This document shows positions 37,773 to 49,843 of a DNA stretch of 64,000 bases, one piece after another. The translations under genes and the position numbers were made by a program. The first letter of the stretch is position 1. The number at the start of each line of letters is the position of its first letter. The notes beneath the pieces were generated by a model that ran no database searches, was not told the DNA's origin, and saw only the letters and a list, made by a program, of their open reading frames with translations. The DNA is from Diadema setosum (Eukaryota > Echinodermata > Echinoidea > Diadematoida > Diadematidae): assembly GCA_033980235.1 (NCBI GenBank), contig CM067062.1:19374301-19438300 (forward strand). The letters are read 5' to 3'.

Positions 37773-40662
37773 CTTTATCATCCACTGGTCATTCCCTTTT
37801 CGGCCAGTCGTTGGAGCTAGTGTAAAGATATCATGGAACTTTGATTTCTCTGGTCGAGTATTGACCTATCATGCAAAGATATTGATGCCACGGCTTATGG
37901 GCGGAAAAGAAGCGACGCAACTTTTGAAACACAGTTTTACTTTCCCCAACAAAGGGCATTAAAGTATAGTTATCACGTAAAAGTTAAACGTTTTTAAGAA
38001 AATCAAATTAAAAACTTCATCTGTATTCTGGTAAAGATCAACCCTGAACGGAATGACAACGATTATGTTCATGCGTCGTTGCAACAGTACGTCATACTTG
38101 GTTTGTTGCAGTGCTGTATCAGATCTATATCTATACGTTCAATATAGAAGCTAGTGTTTGAAAAGGAAAGAATGTCACTAAATAAGTGGGGTTTTTTTTT
38201 GCTTGTTTGTTTGTGTGTTTGTTTGTTTGTTTTTGCAGGATTATTTTGGTACCCGCTCAAATCCATTGCGAACCCGCGTATTATTTAGCGTCAATCTTAT
38301 TTTCCTCCGAATCATCAATGAATAGCACCGTATTTAGGCACCTGTCACATACTTCTTCTTTTTTTTTTTTGGGGGGGGGGGGTCAGATTACAATAAATCT
38401 CCTACTTCGCAATGAGATTAGTGGAAACCTAGGCCACAGGAGCGAGCAGTATTTCGAGGTTGAACGAACTCAAGGCCAAAACGAGGGTCCGGCGAGACGA
38501 TCGGCGGCATTTGATGCATTGCGTGCTCGTTATGTTCTCGCCGGCGGCGGCGGCTGTCAACCGCATGCCCTTCACGCGCGTGTCTACACGAGCGCACGAC
38601 TAGGCGGAAAGGAAAGGGATAGGCGGTATATAGTGCAGTATTTCGTCCTCAAGGAGCAGACTTAAAGATCATGTTGATGATCTTATTTCCTAAACCAAAA
38701 TATTTCTTTTTGTTTTATGGAAATATCATAGATTTAACGCATAACAATTCTGAGCTTGATTTTGGATAGATATTGTTTGCTACATTACTAAAGTCTTTAT
38801 GAGCACTATCCCATAAAGATGCACTCTCTACTGGCATGAGGGGCTGTAGCCGACGACAAATTTTTTGATTTGTCATATAATGAGCAGAAAGGAATTGCAT
38901 GTTATATGAATGCATCATTGTAGATAGTGGGATGGCCCGAGGTGAGCTTCCCTTGATGTTCACGTGCTTATCTGTTATTCACCGATAGATAGCACGCATA
39001 AATGAGTCATAGAATAAAGAGATGTGGCTGTTATGCTATACATTGACTTTAGCGTTTCGGATTTCACATCTTAAGGAGATCGCAAGTTGCCTGAAGCCAT
39101 CACGGAGTTATCAGTCAAAGGAACTGATAGAAACAGACCGTATGGATGTCGTTTAACATCGCCCCACTGGGGTACAATCAAGATGCTATGATCAAGGACG
39201 CTAAACATCAGGACACACCTGTATAGGGACTTGTTACATGCAGAGATACATCCTATCTCTGTATAAGCCGCTGCCGGCAAACAATTAGGAAACCACCATT
39301 TGTGAGCATTAGCTGTCTCGATATTTGCAATTATCGTTAATTTCGATGACTTTAAGCCATGTTGGAAAAAGCGTCCACCCAATCTTAAACGAGGCAGTGA
39401 AAGAAATGTTCGAGGCAAAAGTCGCTGATGCATAATCTATGTCAGAGATAAAAATGCGTGAGTAAAAATAATGTCTGAGGTATTAATCTTATGATATACA
39501 TTATGACACCTGTGCGTAACAAAAACGTACGTAATAAAGGGCAGTGCCCCGAATGAAAGTTAAAGAAACATTTAGATGCAATAAATTTAATAAATATCTA
39601 TCACGTTGGTTATTATACACTTCCTGTGAATGACGACCAGTGATGTATTTACCTCTTGCATTTTAGCATTCTGACATTTTTACCTGTGATAGGTCTGGTC
39701 ACCTCATCCTCTATCTTTTCTGTTTGATACATCAGACATTTTTTTTTTCTGTTACATCGTCTTTAAATACAATCCACTCTCTTTACCTTGGTAAGTTCAT
39801 TCATCTTCCCTTCCTTTGCCCTTTTCCCTGTCCACTTCAGTCTCTTCCTGTTGTGCCTCCCACGCTCATTTATTTCTTCTTTTTACAAAAGATCTGCCTT
39901 GTGTTTGTTTGTTTGTTTGCTTGTTTGCTTGTTTGTTGGTGTGTTTTTTGTGTGTGGCCTAGTTTTACTGTTAGTTTTGCGATTACTTTTTTTTTTTTTT
40001 TTTTGGAGGGGACAGCAAACTACAAGCCCTGATTTTTAGGAACCCACCCCATGTCCAATAGCTTTGACTCGGTATTAAACATACACGTCACAACATTTGT
40101 TGTAATTCAGTTCACAGTATTTTCCTTGATTGCATTGTTAATGTAATGCTCTCTGTGTCATTATGTCTATTTGACAATTTTTTTTACTCAATTATAATTT
40201 TGATGGAAGGCAAAGTGAAATATAATGAATGAAATTGAATTTTGCTTGGCGCTTCGCAAACATCTTCATATGCATTAAGTTCTATCTGGTCTACAATAAC
40301 TTAAGCCTAGAACACAATATTTCATATCAAATATAACATTCATCCGAAGATTATTTATTCCTGATGCAAAAAGAAACACACTTTCTCTTCACGAGTCAGT
40401 TCGGCACATTGCAGTGGTAATATAGAACGTCATTATTGCGAACCATTTTTTGCAAACTTTACGAGGTTCGCGAAAACCGAGAACCGCTACTCTCCATTCA
40501 AAGGTCAAACCTGGTTGAAACAATTAAAATGGCAATTGTTATAATTTGTGTGTCTGTCCAACCCTGATTGGCCATACTCGATTCTCAGTGCAGAATAACC
40601 GAAGGAGGGCGCCCTTATTACTGACCCCTCCCCCTCCACTTTTCGCTTTCCTGCGTGTATAG

Positions 40663-40840
40663 GGTCCTACGTCAGACGCGTCGCTCAACGGCAGATCAAA
40701 TTAGTTCAAGTATGTCGCAAGACGAAGAGCTGCATTATGAGAGCGATCTCGACCTGTCGGCACCGCCTCACGGGAATTTGATACGATTTACAGATAATGA
40801 CCCTAATCCCGGATTCCCGTTTGAATATTTCCCGGACTAA
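40663..40840 (+). CDS. Candidate terminal coding exon, unidentified acidic C-terminus
   Basis: A long pyrimidine tract (ctgacccctccccctccact and onward) leads to tatag at 40658-40662, a convincing 3' splice site. The exon would start with one base completing a codon and then run open for 58 codons to a TAA at 40838-40840. The translation includes SSSMSQDEELHYESDLDL and ends DPNPGFPFEYFPD. An AATAAA lies only six bases after the stop (40846-40851), and another is at 40999. Codon choice (TCG, CTC, CCG, GAC) differs from the AT-rich flanks. No upstream exon could be paired with it. An in-frame ATG inside (MSQDEE) could alternatively start a 42-residue ORF. Family not recognised. Confidence 0.42.
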
Positions 40841-41230
40841 ATGAAAATAAATATGTCATGTGCGTTCCAAAGACATTACGGTTAATTGTTTACGAGGATT
40901 ATGCATGGGTATTTTGAAGCGAGGTAATGCATCGGAGGCAGTTGTTTCCTTACTCTCATAATTATATGAAATATGGGTCTTGTATCGGGACTTGTAACAA
41001 TAAACAAGATGAAGAAAGATAATCACAGCCACAAAATGATCTCATGAAGAAAAGGTCAAGAGCAGAAGAAAGACATGCGTCTTTCGTTATTCACTTGGAA
41101 TGTTATGATAACTGTGCCACATGCTACTTCATAGCAAAATGAGTGAGATCCAAAAGAGTTTAAATTTCAGAATATTTGACTAAGAGATTAATGATTGATG
41201 ATTGATGATGATGATGATGATGGATGTGTG

Positions 41231-41264
<34 letters not shown>

Positions 41265-42754
41265 ACCGTGACCTTGCTCCTGCAACCTCCTTTAGCCTTT
41301 CCGCTTTGCGTTCTCTCTCATTATATCATTCACCGACAACAGGGCCTAATCGGGGACCGCGTTTTCTTCGTGAAATGAGTTTGGGTTGTATCTTCTTGAC
41401 TCACTGGCTTTTATCTCTTTTTTCTTTATAGTTTCATTGAGAAGTGTCGGTCCCAGTTTTTCAATTTATCCATCCCTCTGGTGGTTAGCCACTTTCCGCA
41501 GATTTGGTTAGAATAAAATCATGCTGTATTTGACTGTGGTCTGTGATAGGGCTATAATTGGTTTCGACATCAGCTCTGTTGCAGTACAAACATGTCCAGG
41601 TATGTGTTCGTTTTAGCAGGGGAACCGCCCTGCAGATATTAATGTGCAGCTTCTCTCCTTTTCAACAATCCTCTCCAGGAAAACAAGACGTCACACATGA
41701 ATCTGTAAGCTGTTGATTAAAAAAAAAAGACGACCAAAATCTATTCAAATATGATGAAAGTATAAACCTATGGCGAAGGAAAATATCATGAAGTATGGGT
41801 AGTCGTCAAAGAGATTTTGGTAGTCGTAGATTCCCGTCGTTGCCTTTATGTTGCGACGTTGTCCACTAAATCCCATCAAACCGGGATAAGACTATGCCTA
41901 TTTTGCCTCATTAAAGATACCGAATAAACGTAGTCTTTTTTCGAACATGTTTTGTCGTTAAACTGTCAGCCATAATAGTAATCAATCCCACTTTCTGTAA
42001 TATCTCATGCGCGTTATGAGCGGTGTGTGTAACATGGTTGGAAGTGTGCGCGTACACAATACATGAGAGTCGTGAAGACTTTGGAGGATTGGAGGGGAGG
42101 AGGATATTCAGCAAGTTTGTTAATATACGTCATGAACTGTCGCCCAGTACCTCGTCTTTCAACGGCTCTTAATCTTTTTGTTCATCATATTCTCATTTCC
42201 TGAGGTTGTCTTCGCCTATGAATATTTAGAAGTGGGTTTTATGCAATCAATGTTTGATCAAGGAGAAGGATAACGTACGATGAACAGTAAGAATTACAAG
42301 CGAAAAGAAGAATGCATACTTAGTGATCGCAGATTGTATCCCTCATAATAACATCATTCAGTCATGATAGGGATGACCATTAGGCTAAGCCTGAGAAGAA
42401 AAATACCGTTAGAGGTCAGCGTATTTGCCAAAACAGTTTTTGTTTTGTTTTCTTTCCTTTTTCTTCGCCTTCGAAGACACTGAGATAATATTCATCCCAT
42501 TCATTTGTCATTGAATGTCTATATCGCTTTTTAGATTAGCTTCTCACCATAAAGTTGTCGCTTTTTTGTGGCGTGAAATATGTTGCGTGGCGCTTCCCAC
42601 GAGATTGTCTTGGGTCGAGCTAGGACGCTTCGGAGCTTAATCATGGAGAATTGCTATAAGAGAAATAATTGATGGCTATGCCACTCTTTCGACTCGGCCA
42701 AATAAACAACTGTCTCTGTACCTAAACACTAGGATATTACCCGTGAGATGATAT

Positions 42755-43395
42755 CGAAGTGAGAAAGGAGGATGTAAGGGTTAGAATGGGGGTGGGGTGG
42801 AGGGAATGGAGTTAAACGGAGGGAAGTGGGGTGGGGCGGAGTGGAATGGAGGCGGGGTGGAAGGAATGGGAGTATGGCGGTTGAATTGGGAGCTTGGTTG
42901 GAGAAATGGGAGTGGGGTGCTTTATGGAGGGATTGAGATTGAGGGGAGGGAATAGGGTAGGGTGGAGGGAGTGGGAGTGGGGTAGAGGGAGTGGTGGTAG
43001 GCAAGGGGTGTAGTACGGGTGTGGGGATGAGGAGAAAGGAATTGGGTGGAGGGAATGTAGGGGTTGAGATGAGGGAATGAGGGTGGGGAGGAGGGAACGG
43101 GGGCGGAGTGGATAGAGTGGAGGAATGGGGGTTGAGTGGAGGGAATGGGGTGGGGTGGGGGAATATGTTAGGCGGAGAGAATGGGGGCAGTTTTGAGGGA
43201 AATAGAAGTGAGGTGGAGGAATTCAGTGGAGTGGGATGGAGGGAATGGGGTGGGGTGAGGGGAATTAAAATGGGGGTGGTGAAGGGAATGCCGGTGGGTT
43301 GAGGGAATGGAAATGAGGCTGAGGAAATGTGATGGGATGGGATAGAGGGAATGGGGTGGGATGAAGGAAATATGGGCGAGATGGAGAGTGTCATC
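42755..43395. repeat. G-rich purine minisatellite, units near GGGGTGGAGGGAATGG
   Basis: About 640 bp of degenerate 13-16-bp units (GGTGGAGGGAATGG, GGGGTGGAGTGGAATGG and so on) are strongly strand-asymmetric, with the plus strand almost free of C. Repeated G3-4 tracts could form G-quadruplexes and the purine strand could form triplex. A 221-codon open frame on the minus strand (Pro/Ser/His-rich) is a by-product of the repeat and is not called as a gene. Confidence 0.9.
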
Positions 43396-44254
43396 GGGAG
43401 AGCTTTGGATTGACTCGTCCAGTCATCGCCCGCGAAATCGTTAAGCAGTGGATATCTGATTTATGTCACCATTGGTTCAAAATATACACAAACTCCGAGG
43501 GTCTGGAATTGTAAATAACGTGACGTAGATGAAAGACAAATTACTTTATTTGCGTCATTATCACAATTTGATTGTGGATAGATTGAGCTGTATATAATAA
43601 TTTGGAGCGAAATCCAATTTATGTGTCATGTTCTTGATTAGCTCCAGTATCTGTATCATTATTATGACGAAGCATGTTTGGATGACCTTTAGTTCATTAT
43701 TTGCGTCCATCATTCATATTTCTCTTAAGACAATTATCTCGACATAGTTTGCATTTTTATCTTGTTTATGCTACTATCCTTATATTTTTGTATATGAATG
43801 TAACTCGTGTGAGCAGGCTTCGAACTTTACACCTCTACTATCTTGTTTATTTTTTTCTATGATGTTCGGTGTGAAACCTGAGCGTTGCCCAAACGATTCT
43901 AAGAACTGACATCAATTTCAAATATGAGTTCCATGTAACCAAATATGACAACCCATCAGGTAGCTCGATACCTTATTCATGGAGAAAACGTAACGCTCAC
44001 TATCAACTTTTTCGTTGTTTTTCTCCCTCCATTTTCACTCGCAAAGAAAAGAAAATCCATTCCTATTTTAGCAAGGATAGTATCCGCTATTCATGGACTC
44101 ACGATTTCGACGGGATCCATTCTTCAGTGTCAACGAAGTCATCACGGCACAGCAAAAGACCCAGCATTATATCGCAACATCTTCACCGTACAACTCTCAG
44201 TATCAGATATCCTATCATTTGTTCCGATACCCCAAGACAGCTTCCTGGCGCATT

Positions 44255-44399
44255 AACCCTTTGTGTACTGTATTCATCAAACTTGACATTCAACACGGCT
44301 CACGTCCTAACTGTCGACTAGGGCGGTAGACCCCATGGAGTATTTCTAGTGCACTGCACAAAACGGGATGTATTCTCTTCTTGATACGCTGCGGGTTAA
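44255..44399. mobile_element. Possible TTAA-flanked MITE
   Basis: The block starts TTAACCCTTTGTGTACTG and ends TACGCTGCGGGTTAA. The outer seven bases TTAACCC/GGGTTAA pair; the inner parts match only loosely. Similar termini occur at 11808-11907. Confidence 0.35.
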
Positions 44400-44578
44400 A
44401 GGCAGCAGTCCTCGTTCTTATTCTGTCGTGGAAGTGTACATACTTTTTTATATGTAGGGAAATAGGCCTATTTGTCAGGTAAACATATAGAATTCATGTC
44501 AAGTTCCTAAGTCATACTTTTGTGTGCGAGTGTTATTTTTCTCTCTCACGGCAACTAAAAGAAGTCCAAGAAATCGAG

Positions 44579-44614
44579 ATGGTTACAACGAAATTATAAT
44601 TTCGTTGTAACCAT
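44579..44614. repeat. Perfect 36-bp palindrome
   Basis: ATGGTTACAACGAAATTA is followed immediately by its reverse complement TAATTTCGTTGTAACCAT with no spacer and no mismatch. It is not part of a recognised element. Confidence 0.95.
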
Positions 44615-47600
44615 TATAAGGGTTTACTCTGTTCTTATTTTCAAATGCTGATCTGATTGTCATTTTTTATTTCCATACCTGCCTTCAGTTGCACTACAAA
44701 TTCTTTTGTGGAGATGAATTCTTTTGTGGGAGTGAAAAGAGGTCTGTAAGAGGCTTTCTTCAGGCAGGACATCCATGTTTGATTTTGATAGACATACGAT
44801 ATTACAAGACTTGTTTGAACGTACTTTATAAGCTGTATCGTGATTGGGCAGTAGTATTTCATGAGTGTATTTTTCATCCAGTGGCGATTTGTAAGCGAGT
44901 GCTATGCATTGATTTTTTTTAAGGTCATCATGATGATGTCCTTTAATCAGTTGTGAAAAGCTACCGAACTAACGGTCCGATCAAAATCTCATACGATTGT
45001 GGAGTCCGTTTATTGTATACCTGGCTTATAGAACAACATCTCGCGTGGTATCGAATGTGTGTGCAAGACGAGTTTGTATACACTTTCATTACAGAATCTT
45101 GTATGTTAAGTCACAACAATGAAGAAATAAGGCAAACTCGGGGTCTTTTTTTTTTAGAATAATTTAATCATGTGTCATTTTGTAACCAAGAATGTAAACT
45201 CTATTTTCGTCTACTTCAAACCGAAATTAGGCTAAACGCATCCATAATTGTACTGTTTTACGAACATGACATAATGATTTCCGCGTTAAAACACCTTAGA
45301 AAATAGGCAAAATATCTTCATCTTGCTCACAGTATTATTACGCACGACTCCGTCCACGGTACCAGGAGTAATATATGCAGCAATTATATTGTATTTAATT
45401 CAGCAATCGCTTTAAGTGTTTATATAAACATGTATAAATCTTACAGATGTTAACCTCAACGGCACATTGCTCTACGTTATCGTCTTACTCTCGCAAAACT
45501 AGGAAATGTGCAATGATCTATTGTTAAAGAACATTTCTTCGTCATTATTTTTGTCCGTCATTCTTAATATCAAGGGACACGATTTCTTCTTCCCTTGGTT
45601 AAACTGTTATTTCAGCAAGAAATGTTTTCAAATGAATCAATGTACGTTATTGTTGTGCCACATTATCTATACGAATGTCTTTTGGGTATCTTATGAAAAA
45701 CAGCATGCAGCCTCACATATTTCAGGTCCCGCAGACCTCTGAAGGTGAAGAAAGGGGGATCCATAAAACCCCGCCCGCTATCCTGCAAAGGATTGAGAGT
45801 GCCGAGGTAATGTTATCATAACCTAGAAGAGAAAGTATATCCATTTACTTTATATGTTTTTCGCAATTGGTTGCACTATTGAGGGATGGTAATTTTTTAC
45901 TGCATTGAATCCAGCGAAACAACTTGGAAAAAACGTAGTGAAATTATCATACTTCATGTTAAAAATATCATGATACTAGTTTCAAATATCGTTATTGGTA
46001 CGTCACTTACATTGTCATTATCATTAAATTACCATCATTATTATTAAATCATCATCATTATCATCATTATACATGCAATATATTTCTGTTATCTTTGTGC
46101 GACACCATAAATGCGACAAAGCATTACTCTTCATTAGCTTGTCAGCAAACGTATGTTGCCCGAAAAGGCTCACACAATTGTATCTCCATGCGCACTCATC
46201 TATACCTCTTTTGAGATGTAGCCATGTGTTCTGTATGACAAGAGAAAGGACGCTACTTCCTCGACGGATAAAAATAAAAGTCACCAACGGACGCGACCGT
46301 GACCAGTGTATTCATAAGGACATGGCGGTTTGAACCAGCTTATAACATATCTCTTACTTGGCACATTATTTTGCCTCAGAGATGAGAAACATTTCCATTT
46401 AGCTTGAGAGAAATGTCAAAGTATGGTTGACGAAGTTCTTGGCATTTAAGAATAGTGCACTGTGGGAGAGGGGAAAGGGAAATTAGAAGAAAAAAAATCC
46501 CGCAACGCTACCAAAAAGAAGTAGAGGATAGCTTCGTGGATTACGATATTGGCTGGTTCATTCAGTAGCTGTACGCCACAGAGAATTGCGACTCATCCAA
46601 TAGTTTGGACTTGTCATGTTTGCCCATATAAATCTCCGCATATAGATTCGGGCGAAACTGACACGTGAACGCCAGTAATCATAGTATCTGTGCGATGGCT
46701 CGTGGTCGGAGTCACACAACCTCGTGTGGTATTTAGCAACCACTCGATTTACACGAGGGATCGCTGTGCATTTTGGGAAAAGTAAAACTGCCCGCGCAAA
46801 TGGAAACGCACGATCATGGACGGGTTACTGAATATATTGGCCTCAAAAAGACATGGTTCATTAAAACATCAGAGCTTCAGAAAGAGTTTGTGTGAGAAGC
46901 TAGAGAGAAACTGTATTACACATACACACATACAACCTGCGGGCAAAGAAGAATTTTTTCTTTCTTTCTTTAAAACAAAGAAGTTATGTATATTTCAGAA
47001 GGGATATCTGACCATCTACTACTCTATCAATTTCGGCTATTATTATAATGATATGAATGTTTATTAGCGCACCATGTTAAGATCACATTGTTATAGTATC
47101 TCTGGCTAGGTAGGTTGATAAAATCCGCTTTCTTGTATCGGAAGAAGGTTATAAGGAATGGATATTTGCTCATTTTCAAATCAAATAATCAATATAGAGA
47201 AGTGACATTTTATAACAATCTGCACTGATTAGTTAATACAATGTCTTCGCTTTCACATCTTAAAAACAGAAAAAAAAACACAGTTCACAACATTTAGGAA
47301 ATGAAATAAAATAAAGTAGTGAATTCGATAAACATTCGATGAAATGTCCAGAATGCTTTTATAAACCAACAATCAGTATTAACGCATGATTAAAGCTACA
47401 GAATGATCAGAAAATGTTTTTTGTATACCAGTAGTCTTCAAACCGAAGGCGCAAAACGTAAACATCATTCATACGATATTTGCATATTCATGAGTCATGA
47501 CTAGTAAACCATCTCTATCTCTTATTACATACTCATCACACTAAGATAATTACGGAAATCTACCGCTATTGCGTCATTCACACTCACATTCATCTTTGAA

Positions 47601-49609
47601 AAATACTTTCTGATTTGATGCGGTCTGCATACAACATTCTATAGCGGCCCCTACTTGACACCAACCTGCCATAAATAGCTCTGTATTTCAAGGAAATCTA
47701 CAAGTACAAGATTGGTTTACTTTGACAATGAGTTACATCAGAGCATGTACAACAAACATTTAGTGGTATTTTACAAGAAAGACTATTGTAACAAATCTAT
47801 ATACATCCAACATTTAGTCCGCGATACCTCAAAATAGCTCAGTAGAATATACTTGCTGGGCTCATAGCAAAAGCGTTTCAAGAAAGGAAAATGCGAAATT
47901 TTATTTTTTTAAGCCATCTGTGACTGTGTGTATAAATATAATATGTGTCATATCTATGATAAACATCAATATGCTCATAAAAAAACACTAATCTTAGCAT
48001 AGATCGTGCTACTTGAAAAACACGGAGAGTTTGTCAATTCAACTGAGAGTAAGATATGTTAGCTTAACCAATTTCGCTTGACAACGAACACCAGGTCATT
48101 TTATCATGAGGTAATCTTTCTTTGCCTAAGCTTTCCAAGTACAGTATTGCGTACAATAGTCACAACTGACGCATATCGAATCTCACTGAAGACTTTATAG
48201 TTGTATACTTATCCTAAAGCAAGACACAGGGAATCGAAATAAGGTGTATAATAGCATGTGCGGTAACTAATAATATTGAATCAAAGCACGGATCTTGGTT
48301 GGAATAAATGTTTGATAATATGAGTTGCTACATAAATTTGACACAGTTGGCATTAGGAAAGCTGGACGATATTTTCTGCAGTCGTATTAATAGATCATTT
48401 TGTCTTTGTGTCAGTCACCATATAAAGATCTTTGATATGATAAGTTACAATTCTCATTTTCAATAGCAAATTTGATAAATATCACTTAGGCCTACCTGCA
48501 ATTTTTTATCATTATTTTATCACTGGCAACAAAAAGCATATCACACTGTAAACGCTTGCTGTATTATACGTAAGATTGCTGTTTAAGAGAAGATTGAGCA
48601 CTAATGAGTATGAATGGAAGTAATTGGGATAAAATGTTGCGACTTTTTCCACAAAGTCGACCGATATTTCTTGTGCTGTATTCACAAACGTGTATACGCA
48701 GTACGTCGTTCGGGTTATCGGGGAAAAAAAAACAGAAACAAGGATTTGAATATCAGTAATTCCATCTCAATATCTTTCTAATACACATCTTCGCTCATCT
48801 ACGCTCCATTTTGTAGTACTTTTTAGACAAATAAGCAAATTCAGTGTATGTTTGCACATAGCTCCGAGCACTATCTCACAGTTCTGTTTAGATGCGTACA
48901 ATAATGATCAGTTTTATTGCAGTATGTCATACACGTTTGTGCAATGTGTCATTGCAGTGTTCTTGAAATGAAATTGATCAGTCCAGTCCAAGTCAGAATA
49001 ATCATTTGAACTGCAACTTAAAACTTACAATACGCATAAAACCGAACACATTGTCAATCCCAATCTCTCGAATGTACAGTCAGTTGCAGCCGAACATGTA
49101 AGACAATTTCTATCCTATCTGCATACAGACCCCAAAGTTAAAGTCACACGAATGTTTGAGGAGTGGAGTCATGATGACGAAACGACGGCTGGAGACCAAG
49201 ACTACGCTTCGCTGAAGCCCGCTCACCTATACGAATTTCCACGAAGTATTTACAGAAGAAATGCTTAGACAATGGAACTCGTGTTTGAGCCAGTATCAAG
49301 GAGACACAACACATCAACAAAGTTCTTTACAGTACTACACTTGGACAGCTTTGAAGTACGTCAATTGCTATTATCGCGAGTCCCATAATTCCGTTCCACA
49401 CAGAACTTCTCAGTCACTGGCATCGGGGGAAAGGCCTACTTACACGTGATAGCTCCATTTGGAATACACGATGAAACATGTCCATTTTGAAGACGAATGG
49501 ATACATAAACACACTTAACAGACGATCCTTTGGTTCTGCTAGTCTTTTTTCCGTAATAAGAGTATCTATGTTTCGTTTATATAAAAAGAAAAACTCAAAT
49601 CTTTCCGAG

Positions 49610-49843
49610 GATGGAAGAAGGAGGTTCACGGCGTGCCATCACAAGTTCGTGGGTCTGTTGGTGTCGCGACTCGATGCGAGCGAGATCTCGTCGTGCGCTA
49701 TGGAATGCCGACTGCTATTCGAGCGGTGGTTGTTTAGTTGTGTGATGGGGAGAGTCGTGACGAAAGCTTGCTCGCACAACTCCGCTATCTCCTACACAAG
49801 GTTGGACAAGGGCATGGTGGAAAAGAAACCGAAAATTACGTAA
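49610..49843 (+). CDS. Coding-like stretch, cysteine-containing; possible extracellular-domain exon
   Basis: The plus-strand frame stays open from 49478 to a stop near 49843, and from about 49610 its codons strongly favour G or C at third positions (GCG TGC CAT CAC AAG TTC GTG), unlike the AT-rich flanks. The translation contains TACHHKFVGLLVSRLDASEI, SSCAMECRLLFERW, FSCVMG and TKACSHN. A Phe/Gly/Leu start followed by a C-x3-C pair and further cysteines loosely recalls PAN/apple-type modules, but the later spacing is not typical and I do not assert the family. A possible acceptor is ctttccgag at 49601-49609. A possible donor, ACAAG|gttgga, at 49800 would shorten the exon. A decayed exon is another explanation. 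Confidence 0.35.
   Translation, partial: DGRRRFTACHHKFVGLLVSRLDASEISSCAMECRLLFERWLFSCVMGRVVTKACSHNSAISYTRLDKGMVEKKPKIT

Larger units (their letters stand above)
22700..40662. other. Intergenic sequence, no gene recognised
   Basis: Between the 3' end of the first gene and the candidate exon at 40663 I found no ORF with coding character, apart from weak unspliced candidates. The stretch holds the listed transposons, inverted repeats, microsatellites and poly-C/G runs (25905-25920, 26321-26335). CpG frequency rises sharply from about 25.5 kb. A CpG-rich patch at 38400-38660 could be an unmethylated promoter-like segment. Confidence 0.5.
40841..49609. other. No gene recognised; minisatellite, palindrome and AT-rich sequence
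   Basis: This stretch contains the TG microsatellite at 41224-41263, the G-rich minisatellite at 42755-43395, a possible TTAA-flanked element at 44255-44399 and a perfect palindrome at 44579-44614. From about 45 to 49.4 kb the sequence is AT-rich with ordinary CpG frequency, and I see neither repeats nor coding signals. Confidence 0.5.

Noticed and set aside
42729..43394. 221-codon open frame on the minus strand, rich in Pro, Ser and His
   Set aside because: It is the pyrimidine complement of the GGGGTGGAGGGAATGG minisatellite. The absence of stops follows from the lack of suitable bases, and the protein is pure low complexity.
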